A DNA stretch of 64,000 nt from Actinomortierella ambigua (lineage: Eukaryota > Mortierellomycota > Mortierellomycetes > Mortierellales > Mortierellaceae). Positions 1-9,708 of this stretch are shown here, piece by piece. Position numbers and translations under genes: made by a program. The stretch covers positions 1-64,000 of the forward strand of contig JAAAJB010000117.1 of NCBI GenBank assembly GCA_016098155.1, in the 5' to 3' direction. The notes below the pieces were generated by a model. That model saw only the letters and a list, made by a program, of their open reading frames with translations. It did no database searches and was not told where the DNA came from. Every line of letters begins with the position of its first letter. Position 1 is the first letter of the stretch.

Positions 1-540
1 ATTTATTGAAGCGCCCTTTCACTGACATTCCCACTCTCTCTGCATCATTCTCTGCCCCTTTTTTTATCGTACTACTCTTAGAATAAGTACTTCTCCGCAG
101 CTAGCATACCGAAGGAGACAACAACCCCAATATCTCGTCGAGGAATGGTTCCCCAAGAACAACGAAGGCGGCTACCACAACGAGGGAGCGTCCAAAGGTA
201 CAGTGGATATCCGTGATTGATTTGGGTTGCTCGGCTGGATACTGCACAAGCGAGAGGCCTTCAAGGCTGACCATATCTTTCTCGCCCCTCTCTCCGTTAG
301 TTTTGCGCCGAGCGCACATCAACCCCTCCGCTGGACTCCCTCCACCGCCTGTCGGTTCCAATCCAAGGCCAATGCCCCGATGCCACTCAAAAACACTCAA
401 AAAACGCTCACAAACATAAACAACTTGCGAAACACCACGGTGATAAGGCATTGCCAGAAACATATCGCCCGTGATGTCCAGGATGTAGCCAAGCACCATC
501 TGTCGCCCAATGTCGCATGTCACAAAACACAGCCGTAGTA

Positions 541-745
541 CCGTTTTTCTTGTTTGCTCCCTCTTTTCAGCACACCCTGCTTAGCTTTGCGGCATGGAGG
601 CGATTGAGAAGCGCGTCTTTTTTTTTCTTGCTTGCTCCCTCTCTTCAGCACACCCTGCTTAGCCTTGCGACAGGGAGGCGATTGAGGAGCGCGTCTTTTT
701 TTTTCTTGTTTGCTCCCTCTCTTCAGCTCACCTTGTTTAGCACTG
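541..745. repeat. 78-bp tandem repeat, about 2.6 copies
   Basis: The block GCTCCCTC recurs at 556, 634 and 712, giving a period of exactly 78 bp. Each unit holds a T-rich run, a stretch ending in TTCAGC, and GGAGGCGATTGAG. Because 78 is a multiple of three, the array reads as a repeated 26-residue peptide on either strand, but no start, splice signal or homology suggests a gene. It looks like a minisatellite. Confidence 0.85.
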
Positions 746-927
746 ACAGAGAGGAGGAATGAGCTGTACGTTTTTTTTAGGGCCCCTACTTCATGTGCTG
801 ATTTCCTATTTTTTTTTTGTTTGCGTTTCTCTGTTTCGACCAATATTTGGGCAAAGACTATCTCATAATGGATTCAAAGAACGCTGGCAACCTTCACAAC
901 AACAACAGTCATGACTCTATTCGAACC

Positions 928-1187
928 TGCATCATCAGGCATACAGGCTATCTCGCCTACTCTTCAGTGGTACAAGGAAAGGGCTATGAACAAGGAACGG
1001 CTCGGCTTTCTCGGCTTTGTGGCGACCCAAAGATATTGGCGTGAGGCCCATGATGTATACATGACTTGTCTTTCTTGTAGTGAATTGCCACAACAAGCGC
1101 GGAGTGAAGCAAGAAGCGAATATGAAATATGGCGACGTAATGATGGCAAGGAATACTGGGCATTCAGAGCAAGAGTATGCTGCTGAT
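928..1187 (+). repeat. Direct repeat copy A (about 260 bp)
   Basis: This segment, beginning CTGCATCATCAGGCATA and ending GCTGCTGAT, recurs in the same orientation at 4712-4980 with roughly 90% identity by eye and a few small indels. Neither copy contains a supported gene. The two copies bracket the left HPt-like gene and a pseudogene. Confidence 0.85.
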
Positions 1188-2113
1188 AGTGGTATGTGAA
1201 ACTGGGGAGGGGGAGGGAATCGTGGCCCTTTACCTATAGATTTGCTATTGTGTGAGGTCTGGATGTATATCATACCCCCAAACCATTCACATGGTAAGAA
1301 ACATCAGACAGGGGTGAGGATGGATGAAGGAAGGGATAGTGAAGTGTTCCAGGATACAGCTATCCAGCGTCTTCCCCTTCCAAAGTCAGATAATCAAAGT
1401 CTATGAATGAGAGAAAGGAAGAAATATGTCTAGGACGTTACAGATAGGAACGTGGTGCAGTGAGTAGGTGAGAGGTGGTTTGGGCAAGGTGGTGAAGATG
1501 AGGAATGGGGGGGGGGAGACTACTGTATCTTGAGCTCACTGTACCCTGCTCGACTTCTTATACATTCGAGGGGGAGGGGATGGAGTGTGTGTATTAGAGC
1601 AGGGCGTTTCGCGAAATGCTGTCAAGGAACGAGCAGGCTGGTGTGTGGAAGTGTTTTACGAAACCCCCAAATCAGGACAAAAAGATTTTCAAATTTGCGA
1701 GAAAAAGAAAATTACAGTTGAAAGTTCGCAAACCCCCATCAGAACATGCAAAATCTGCTCTTCTCGAACTCTACCCTCCGCCTTGAAAAGATCTGCAGCC
1801 GTTTGCCGCCCTCCGGAGCCAACGTATGCTGAAAGCTCGTAAAGCCTTGTCTACGTGCCACGTCCTGCAACTAAGCTGGCACACTTAGGCACCTGTCTTT
1901 TATGTCTCAAAAGAAGTGTTTATATATTATAACTGGTCAGCAATCCCCATCCAATATTGCCGGTGATCTTTTGCACGCTTGCCACCAACAAACTAAAAAA
2001 AAAATCGCTCTCACGAGAGGTGCTTTAGTTTATTGTAGTGGCACATAAGGGTAGCTCTTTTCTTTATGTTTGGCCTTTGCTGAATATAAACGAGATGGAC
2101 ATCTGACGTCTGG
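1188..2113. other. Intergenic, no gene recognised
   Basis: This stretch holds only short open frames without splice support. The sequence is AT-rich near the 3' end of the left HPt-like gene, which terminates at 2114 on the minus strand. Nothing further is recognised. Confidence 0.5.
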
Positions 2114-2680
2114 CTAGTCATTCTGCCAATAGAAAGCGAATACGGCTTCTCCGAACTGGTCGTAATCTTCCCGCATCGTTTCCAGCAAAGGCGGGATCCG
2201 CAGCAGGGCATCCTCGGCCGTGATTGAGCTCGTGCCGTCATTACACCTTCCATAGTGATACAGTCTTTCACATGCATTCCTGACTTTGATTGCCCCATAG
2301 AACGCCGAGGTGTCCATGAGAAGCTTTCCAAGCCTGGATAGCTCTTGGAGATTCTTATTTTCCAGAGCGTCTCTCATTTCCTCCAATGCTTCTTCGGCCT
2401 GCTTAAAGTAACTCGTGAATAGCGACTCCGAGAATTCATGATCATTATCTTCATCCAATGCCAGTAGCCAGTCGAAGGTATCTTCATCAACGATACCAGG
2501 GCTGCCATCCGAACCCGAATCCCCGTAATCGCTCTGATAAAAAAAATGAGGGTTTGTTCTTTAGTCAGTCGCGAAAGAATCCTCTCATCCGCCATCATTG
2601 TGGTTGAATGGCTTTTGGCATAGCATCATGTGCTGTCGAAACAGGTGTTGATTCCACTCTAGGAAAACCAAGGTTACCAT
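2114..2680 (-). CDS. HPt-domain protein lacking the phospho-histidine, left copy
   Basis: This encodes a predicted 140-residue protein with the fold pattern of Ypd1-type histidine phosphotransfer proteins, which relay phosphate between a hybrid histidine kinase and response regulators. The main exon is 2533-2114. It is preceded by a TATCAG acceptor at 2534, and the best start is the ATG at 2680-2678, followed directly by GTAACC. The first exon would therefore contribute only the start codon. The acidic N-terminal helix (DEDNDHEFSE) and the helix around the active site (LGKLLMDTSAFYGA) align with Ypd1 LGHFLKGSSAALG. The phosphorylatable His is Lys here, and the Lys-Gly after it is Met-Asp. The protein therefore should not accept phosphate in the canonical way. 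A second copy lies inverted at 6106-6659. It could still bind receivers as a decoy, but no function is proven. Confidence 0.72.
2534..2677 (-). other. Intron immediately after the start codon, left HPt-like gene
   Basis: The minus strand reads ATG then GTAACCTTGG, and the next in-frame coding starts after TTTTTATCAG. The right copy has the same ATG-GTAACCTTG junction and a T-run plus GTCAG acceptor. An open frame within this intron (reading MMADERIL...) does not join the HPt frame and is not conserved in the other copy, so the intron reading is preferred. Confidence 0.55.
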
Positions 2681-3060
2681 TGCTATGTCGGTTGCTGTAT
2701 GGAGCAGAAGTTAGTCGGGAGTGGTGAGGCAGAGTTGTATAGCAACTGTCACTGAGCTCGTTGAGTCGAGCTTGCTGAGCACAGAGGCAAGAGTGGATGA
2801 GGGGTTGCTGTAAAGTATACGAAAGATAAAAATTCAAAAGGTCAAAAGGTGAGAGGAGATATGAAGAGAAAGGAAGAGGCAACTCCTGAACACATTCTCC
2901 CCTCCCATTGCCTACATATTGTATTTCGAGGTCCACGCAAGCATGCTCCAGAAACGTCATGACGACCTTGGAGATAGCGGCAGTGTTGTGGAATTCTTTC
3001 CCTCTCACATATCTTGCCCCAAACAGAGGCCTCATGCATTGCCCAAATCTCCTCGCTCTC

Positions 3061-3590
3061 CTCATGCGCGCCAATCTTTTCATGCGTTGTCGACTTTCCG
3101 TACGCACTCCTCGGGCATCTCAACTTGTGCTCGCAGGAAACACTGCATTGATATACACAGCAATTCTTGCCTGATAAACAAATCTAACTCACGCAATGCC
3201 CTCTCGTCCTTGCATGCACGGAAGAGCAGAGTTACAAGTGGGGGTCTTCCCCACGGTTCTTATCTCATGCTGCAGCTTTCTGGCGCTATTGCCCGTTCAG
3301 TGGTTGTCCCCCTATCTGCTCGCGCTCATCCAACAGATGTTCAGTATGGTCGGGGTAAAATGTGCGCAAGTACCCCATTGTTCGCCAAAAGTAGAGATGG
3401 ATGACCACTTTTGTTGTACTAAAAACAACTCGACCAGGCCATGATAAAAACCAACTCGTAACATAAAAGGGTAGACTATCGAGTCGTGTGCCTCTTCCTT
3501 CTCACGACCACGGGCAAAGGTTGTGTAAGCCATGCACCGTCAATCAACCAGCAGCGCAAACAGAGGGAGCAAGCCCTCCCTTTATAGAGG
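3061..3590 (-). repeat. Inverted repeat arm, left (about 530 bp)
   Basis: Read on the minus strand, this matches 5246-5763 on the plus strand at roughly 80-85% by eye, including an uninterrupted 39-base match ending GTGGGGAAGA. Each arm starts with a TATAAAG box (3580-3586 here) and lies 350-900 bp upstream of an HPt-like start. No reading frame is conserved through the arm. Confidence 0.85.
3580..3586 (-). promoter_or_regulatory. TATA-like box, left arm
   Basis: TATAAAG on the minus strand is conserved at the same place in the right arm (5251-5257). It faces the left HPt-like gene, about 900 bp upstream of its start codon, so a long leader or an unrecognised upstream exon is implied. Confidence 0.4.
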
Positions 3591-3647
3591 GAAAATAAAG
3601 AACGGAGCCTATGTGGTAGCTTGAACTTGCTTTCCGTGATGTACTTG

Positions 3648-4253
3648 TTACTTTAGGGGGGGGGGGCACCAGATCTTAGCCGCCTCCGCAATTGCCCAGT
3701 CCGTCTCCGGTGATGTAATGGTTCTCCACAGCAGATCGACGCGAACACCCATCCCTTTTCCTTTCAGTTGCACCCATGGACTCTCGGTCATTGTTTCTCC
3801 TTGCAGATGAGTCGTGGCCGGTAATTTCCTCGGGTATGACAAAGCATCCGGATACCCCTTTGGCCAAATTGGTGCAAACGCTCCACGCCGACCTCAACCA
3901 CCAATTCTCTGACAAGCTGCCTGCAACATCGAAGGGCGAAGGGCTGTCTGTTTCATACAGATGGAGCCTTTGAAAAAAAAAGTAAAAGAATGAGATAAAA
4001 GATACTGATGCTGAAGCCTGGATATCACTTTACGATATTGTACAACAAACTTACCAGTCCAAGAGGCAGTCGTGGATCTGTTGAGATTCGATTTGCTGTG
4101 GCCGCTTGTGAAGAAGATCTTGGAGGTCCTGGATTGTTGCCACTTGAACGAACTTATCCAAATAATCAGGTGTCTCCTTCGAATATGGCAGATTTCACTC
4201 CAATCGTCCTTAGCGAAGAGCTGCCGTGTAGCCTTATCGCTCAAATCAAGCAT
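3648..4253 (-). pseudogene. Frameshifted remnant of a lineage-expanded fungal family
   Basis: Starting at ATG 4253 the minus strand reads MLDLSDKATRQLF, then shifts frame within the next ~30 codons. A frame containing DYLDKFVQVATIQDLQ runs to a clean GTAAGT donor (exon end 4055). After an intron ending TTTCAAAG (exon start 3967) the same frame continues with LHLYETDSPSPFDV and SENWWLRSAW. A second frameshift occurs near 3780, beyond which GMGVRVDLLW and DWAIAEAAKIW appear in another frame. The match runs out at a C/G run near 3650. The order of motifs (SENWW, a GE.tG.D.s.RRN stretch, GxRxDLlwR, EAA) recalls, from memory, large uncharacterised families expanded in Mortierella-type fungi. Two frameshifts and truncation make it non-functional. 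Confidence 0.6.
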
Positions 4254-4711
4254 GAATGAGTGAATAGGGCTATATAGAAAAGTTGGTCATGCTTTTTTTT
4301 TACTGGGAGTCACTCATATGCATCCCGAGCAGAATATCTTCGACCACGGTTCCTGGTCTCAATGTTCATTTCTCCCTTGAAGTGACTTCCTTCTGTCATC
4401 AATAAACTGTATACCAGTCGTCAGTTTGTCAGATAGCAGTTGAGCGAGCTTAAAACAACATGAGAGCGTATGTATATCTTACTTGTTTACTACCCTTGCG
4501 TTTTTTTTTTGTTGGAAGTGAACGCTCTGCATCTGAACTTTGAGCTTCACGCTCGTTGCCAGGACCTACTTTATCGTCGTAATCATCGTTGGTGTTGCCA
4601 TATTGGTCAGCAGAGAGGCGAAACGTAGGTGCATACCAAGACCCTGAAGAGGGCACATGCGCAAGGCCGGTCGCCCCCGTACTCTGCCCCCCCGTCCCTC
4701 CTCCCCGTGTT

Positions 4712-4980
4712 CTGCATCATCAGGCATACGGGCTATCGCGCCTACTCTTCAGTGGTACAAGGAAAGGGCCACGAACCAGGAACGGCTCAGCTTTCTCGGC
4801 TTTTGTGGCGACCCAAAGATATTGGCGTGGGATAGATGCCCATGATGCATACATGTTTCGTCTTTCTTGTAGTGAATTGCCACAACAAGTGCGGAGTGAA
4901 GCAAGAAGCGAGTATGAAAATATGCCGACGTAATGATGGCAAGGAATACTGGGCATTCAGAGCAAGAATATGCTGCTGAT
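4712..4980 (+). repeat. Direct repeat copy B (about 269 bp)
   Basis: This is the second copy of the element at 928-1187, same orientation and about 90% identical. Copy B carries small insertions (for example a GGGATAGATG stretch after ATTGGCG). It lies between the pseudogene and the right inverted arm. Confidence 0.85.
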
Positions 4981-5245
4981 GCACAGGATGGTTGTGGGGG
5001 ATAGGAAAGGGAGAGGAGGTGCAACCGTGCATGGTGTGTTTGTGGTGTAGTATACGAGATGAGGGTGCTAAATGATACGAAGAAGGGTATGAAGGGTACT
5101 GCCCACCGCCCACCGCTGCCATCGCTGGTGCCCTTGTCCTCTTCTTCTTGGACATTAGAGTATATGCGACTGCGGTGGGGTGGGGTCACCTACGGGTGTG
5201 GGGCAATAGGTGACTGTAAAAGTGATGTCCGAAAAAAAAAGTGCT

Positions 5246-5763
5246 TACTTTATAAAGCTTGCTGATTGTTGCTGATGCGTGGCTCACACGGCTTTTGCTC
5301 GTGATCGTGAAAAAAAGAGGCAACACGGACTCGGTAGTTTATTCTTGTACGTCTCGAGTGCACGGCCTCGTCGAGTTGTCTTTAACACAGCAAAAGTGGT
5401 CAACCAACTCTATTTTTTGGCAAACAATCCATGGGGTGCTTGTGCACATTTACCCCAACCATACTGAAAAACCCTTTTCTCAGTTGGATGAGTGCGAGCA
5501 GATAGGGTGGACAACCACTGAAAGGGCAATTGCGCCAGAAAGCTGCAGCATGAGATAAGAACCGTGGGGAAGATCCCCTTTTGTATCTCAGCTTTTTCGT
5601 GCATGAAAGGACAAGAGGGTATTGCGCGAGTTGGATTTGTTTATCTGATAGGCAAGAATTGTGCTATGCATTTCAATGCAGTGATTACTGCGAGCACAAG
5701 TAGAGATACTGAGGGGCGCGTATGGAAAATCAAACAGTGCACGAAAAGATTGGCGCGCATGAG
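5246..5763 (+). repeat. Inverted repeat arm, right (about 518 bp)
   Basis: This is the partner of 3061-3590. Its TATAAAG box is at 5251-5257. Indels of 9 and about 4-6 bases relative to the left arm do not preserve a reading frame, so the shared block is best treated as non-coding. Confidence 0.85.
5251..5257 (+). promoter_or_regulatory. TATA-like box, right arm
   Basis: TATAAAG is conserved with the left arm. It faces the right HPt-like gene, whose start codon lies about 850 bp downstream. Confidence 0.4.
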
Positions 5764-6105
5764 AGAACCAAAAGAGCGTGAGGAGACCAGGGTGTATGAG
5801 CTCTCTTTTCCATGATATGTGCCTCTCGTCTCATTGGTAGAGCGGGTTAGGAGGGGGGGTGGTTCACGCTTTGGCCTCAATTCAAAGAAGACGGCAAGGA
5901 CCTCATCGCAAGCACACAGACGAATGTGACGTTTTTGGAGTTGGAGGCAGGAAACATAAAGAGAGGAAGCGCCTTGAGGCTATCTCTCATCTCTTTTCTC
6001 GCCTTTCGACCCTTCAAGCACTTTACAACAGCCCCTTCTCTCTTCTTGTCTTCAGTAACTGCACAACACTGCCTCACAACCTCTGCTCCACATAGCACCA
6101 TTACC

Positions 6106-6659
6106 ATGGTAACCTTGATTTCACATAGCTGGGCTTGTTCGAGCGACAATGACATATGCTCCATAAACATATCGTGTTGTGCCATGCCATCCAACTCACA
6201 TCAATGGCAAATGCCTATATTTCCTAACTTTTTTTTTTTTTTTTTTTTTTTTGTCAGAGCGCTCCCAATCTGTATGATTACGTTGATCAAGACACCTTCA
6301 AACAGTTGTTGGAGTTGGATGATGAGGACGATCATAGTTTCTCATATTCCACAGTCTCGAGTTTCTTCACGCAGACCGAACTTGCTTTGAGAGAGATGGA
6401 GTCCGCCCTGACACGCCGTGATCTCTTAAAAGTATCTCATCTTGGATTTTCTCTCAAGGGAACCTCGGGGGCGATCGGCGCGTTCAGAATCCAGAAGTCG
6501 AGCGAAAAGCTGCAAGACTACGGACACTGCATAGACGGCTCCAACTCAATCACGGTCGAGGAGGCCTGGGAGCTGATCCCGCCGCTGGTGAGCACCATCA
6601 AGACAGATTACCATGGGACAGAAAAAGCCCTAAAGTCATTCTATGCGGAGGATGATTAG
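6106..6659 (+). CDS. HPt-domain protein lacking the phospho-histidine, right copy
   Basis: This is a predicted 134-residue protein, the inverted paralogue of the gene at 2114-2680. The coding exon is 6258-6659, after a ~23-base T run and GTCAG acceptor. The start is inferred at ATG 6106, directly abutting GTAACC as in the left copy. The active-site helix reads HLGFSLKGTSGAIGA. Against Ypd1 LGHFLKGSSAALG the Lys-Gly-Ser loop is kept, but the phosphorylated His is Phe. A His three residues earlier sits outside the active position. The acidic first helix (LDDEDDHSFS) and the C-terminal helices are intact, so the four-helix bundle is probably retained. Protein identity to the left copy is only about 40% by eye, yet upstream DNA is far more alike. 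Likely roles are receiver binding without phosphotransfer, or a decaying duplicate. Confidence 0.72.
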
Positions 6660-7916
6660 GGCGATGGTTCCTCCTCTTTTGTAGATGTCTACTTTCGACT
6701 TGACCCCAGAAAAACACCAATGAAAAAGGGCTACCCTGAAGGGATATGAGCGGCCTTCAATATGTTGGGGATTTTGTGTAAAAGGAATGTTCAATGTGTC
6801 ACTCTCCGCTATTGTGGTGGTTTGCGAGATATAGACACCATCAATATCGACTGTTCATCAGCAAACACCTTTCTTTTACCAAGACATATTACTGACGGCA
6901 GCAAACACTCTTGCTCAAAGTGTTTGTCAGGGGGAGAGGGGTAAAACAAGGTCGCTATGAAGCCACATTGGCCGATTGCCGGGCTTTACCCCCTCCCGAC
7001 TCCACGAACAAAGGTGGAAAGCAATGAGAAGAGACGGGCTTGCCATTGATGTCCAAAAACTTTTGGACAGTATAGGTAGCGAGATCAAAGTATCGGTATC
7101 GAATGTGTATCATGCACCTTTTGCATGGTGACGGAGGGCTGGTCTGTGGATGGAGTTGTAGAGGCCCAAAGCAAATGGGGGAGGGTGGGAGTGGGAAAGA
7201 GAGAGGGCCAACAAAGGGGTGGGAATGGGCGTGAAATTTTCACACAGGCTCTTTCCTATGCGCTTTCCAATCGCCATCTCGCCCTTCCAATTCGTCTCCA
7301 GTACTTGGAGCGCCACTGCCCCATCAGATACCTTTCGACCAAGAGGGGGACTTGCAGCCAACACGCGAATGCGATATCCGGCACCCTTCCTGAAAGATGG
7401 AGGGAGGGGGGGAGGCACCAGCTCGAAAACGCACAAGTCTATCTGCAAAACCATTGTGGCCGTTGAATTGCACAGGGTTGTGTGTTTTGCAGATTTGTAA
7501 TTGTGTTTTTCCTAAAAGACACGACCTGAAAGTACGCGAGTATCAGGTACCAGCGCGTACTATGTCTTTTAGGGAAAACACAACGCTCTACATTTAACCT
7601 TGTGCACTTTAAACGGACACAGACTACACCGTCCCTTGAAAACACCCCACTGGCTGATTATAAATTCCTATTGCTCTCCGCCTGAAGTTGAGGGAGGACA
7701 AGGACACAAGCAACCTGCACACACCACTGACAATTCAACGAACAAGGTGGGGCATGGAGTGGAGGGATCTTTGCAAGACGTAAGACTTGTCAGGGTGAAC
7801 AAAGTATGCAACTTGGGCCTGGATGCTAGCGGAAACGCGTAAAATTGAAACTCTTTACAGTGTTGTGTTTCTTTCCTAGTATACAAAGCGCACACTCGAT
7901 CAAGCTTCTTAAAAGT
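6660..7916. other. Intergenic with one hairpin element
   Basis: This lies between the right HPt-like gene and the 3' end of the endonuclease III gene. Apart from the long hairpin at 7501-7583 it shows only short unsupported frames. The segment near 7110-7470 is open on both strands but has no homology I recognise. Confidence 0.5.
7501..7583. repeat. Long inverted repeat / hairpin
   Basis: Outer arms of 21 bases (7501-7521 and 7563-7583) pair with one mismatch: TTGTGTTTT(T/C)CCTAAAAGACA. Inside them a second perfect 8-base pair, AGTACGCG (7531-7538) with CGCGTACT, flanks a 15-base loop. It could be a miniature element remnant or a cruciform-forming sequence. No target-site duplication is evident. 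Confidence 0.75.
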
Positions 7917-9708
7917 CTAAAAGTACTTGCTGCTGGTCCCATCTTCATTGGGCTCTTGTTTGATAATGACCTTGTCGTCCTGATCCTCTTGCTTGATGGG
8001 GATGCTCGAGGGAGAGACGGACCGGGTCTTGGACCGCTTGGATATGGAAGGTCGAGAGTGGATCAGAACCTGGCCATCGGCGGGTGGAGGCGTCTCTGCT
8101 GTCGATGACTCTGTTGATACTTTTGCTTCTGCTCCTGTTCCTGTGGACGCCGATTCTGCCACTGGGAGGGGCTTTGATGGTGGTGGTGAGATGCCGCCAT
8201 TCATGGAGGAGCGAGACTCCTCCCACTGAACGAGGGTGACGATGGTGTTTTCGAGTTTGACGTCGGTCAGGGGTTCTTCCTTGATGATGGGCTTCATCTT
8301 GGCAGATCGCGGGGCGGATGGGCACCGATCGCGGACGGGGCAGATGTCACACATTGGACCACGCGGCAGGCAGAGGACTTGACCAAACCCGACGAGAAGG
8401 TAGTTGATCTCGCGCCAATGTTGCTTGGGCAGCCAGGATTGAAGAGCCTGAAAGTCCAGATATTTTTTTTTTAAAAAAAAAAAGAGAGAGAGATTAGAGT
8501 TTGCTCCGCAACTGAATAAAGGTGTTGATCGAGTCAGAAGCTGCGGTATTGGAAGCAAGTTAATATTAGCCTCTTCCTTTTTCGGTCATTACCTTGCGTG
8601 TGCCTTCTGGGCCATCCTTTTCGGTCTTGACCCAGCCAAGTCGGTTGCATATCCTGTGAACATGGGTGTCAACACCGATGCCCATGTTCCTACAGTGAAG
8701 AAGAAGAAGATTTTCCAGTAACTCATAAATAAAGCATTCTTCTGACCACGATAGGATGTAAAGGCAGTGGGCGAGTGTCATAGACAGAGAGAAAAAAAAT
8801 TCTTCTTACTTTCTCCAAGCAACTTGCAGGGTCAAGTACGCCATCTTTGGCCCGACACCCGGCAGGGCCATCAAACCCTCGGCCGAGTCTGGGATGTCAC
8901 CAGCATACTGTGTACGACAAATCTCGGCAATCTGCTTCATAAAGACCGTCTTCTTGTTATGGAATCCCACGGCGCCAATGATCCCATTCAGCTCGTCATG
9001 CCCGACGTCGAGCACGCCCTGGATGGTCAGTCCACCCTTGAGCTCACGCTGCAGGCGGCGGACAGCGACGGATGTGACAGTGTCCTTGGTCTGCGACGAC
9101 AGAACGAGCGAGATTAGGGTTTGGAACCGACTCACCTCTGGAGGGATCGACTCTCCGACCTCGGCCAGCCGCTCACAGCCCATGGTGTCGACGGGTGCGA
9201 CGTGGTATCGCCGGTACTCGCGGATGTCATCAAGTACGGATTGCCAGTTTTTTGGCTGTTTAGCTGTGCCACTGCCACTGCTACTGCCACTGTCACCATC
9301 ACCACTAGTACTTTTGCCACGAATGCTGCTACTAGTGGCATCGCTAGGGTCTTCGGCTTTGATCGCAACTGTGGATCGTCGATTGCTGGTGGCTCTTTGC
9401 CTAGTGTTGGTGGTGGTGGCGGCGGCGGCGGCGGCGATCTCTTTGTCGTCTTGATCATCAGTGGACGAGGGCTGGCGCTCCAGGGCGCGTCGGATGCCAT
9501 CGGCTTCGAGGCGAAGACGGCGGAGGGCCCGCTCGTCTAGTTCGAGGTCATGCTGAATGGTGGCATGGCTGTCGTAGTAGGTAGTGGTGGTGGTGGTGGC
9601 GGGTCTGGTGCGTTTCCGGGAGACAGCAGGCGAGAGATCTGGGGGTGGTGACTGTTCGGTCTTGATCCTGGCAGCATCGCGCAGTCGTGCACTCGACCGC
9701 GTGGACAT
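7917..9708 (-). CDS. NTH1: Endonuclease III (Nth/Ntg-type DNA glycosylase-lyase)
   Basis: Bifunctional base-excision repair enzyme that removes oxidised pyrimidines and nicks the abasic site, acting in nucleus and possibly mitochondria. Exons: 9708-8810, 8689-8593 and 8447-7917, giving 508 residues with closed phases. The helix-hairpin-helix [10 protein letters not shown] (about 281-290) carries the catalytic Lys288. VDTHVHR supplies the catalytic Asp (about 307). Cysteines at about 358, 365, 368 and 374 (C-x6-C-x2-C-x5-C) form the [4Fe-4S] site. The first ~150 residues are Thr/Ser/Ala-rich and disordered, and a ~130-residue C-terminal extension follows the iron-sulfur cluster. Both extensions carry psi-K-x-E motifs (IKTE, IKAE, IKEE, VKLE, IKQE twice). 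The start ATG at 9708 opens [10 protein letters not shown]; an in-frame upstream extension lacks an ATG-led gene context. It diverges from the SRP receptor gene. Confidence 0.95.

Noticed and set aside
101..523. 140-codon minus-strand open frame, and a plus-strand fragment reading YLVEEWFPKNNEGG
   Set aside because: No homology I recognise, no complete splice context, and the plus-strand fragment stops within 40 codons. It could be a last exon of a gene outside the window, but cannot be supported.
2534..2598. Frame MMADERILSRLTKEQ within the left HPt-like gene
   Set aside because: It does not join the HPt frame and has no counterpart in the right copy; it lies in the inferred intron.
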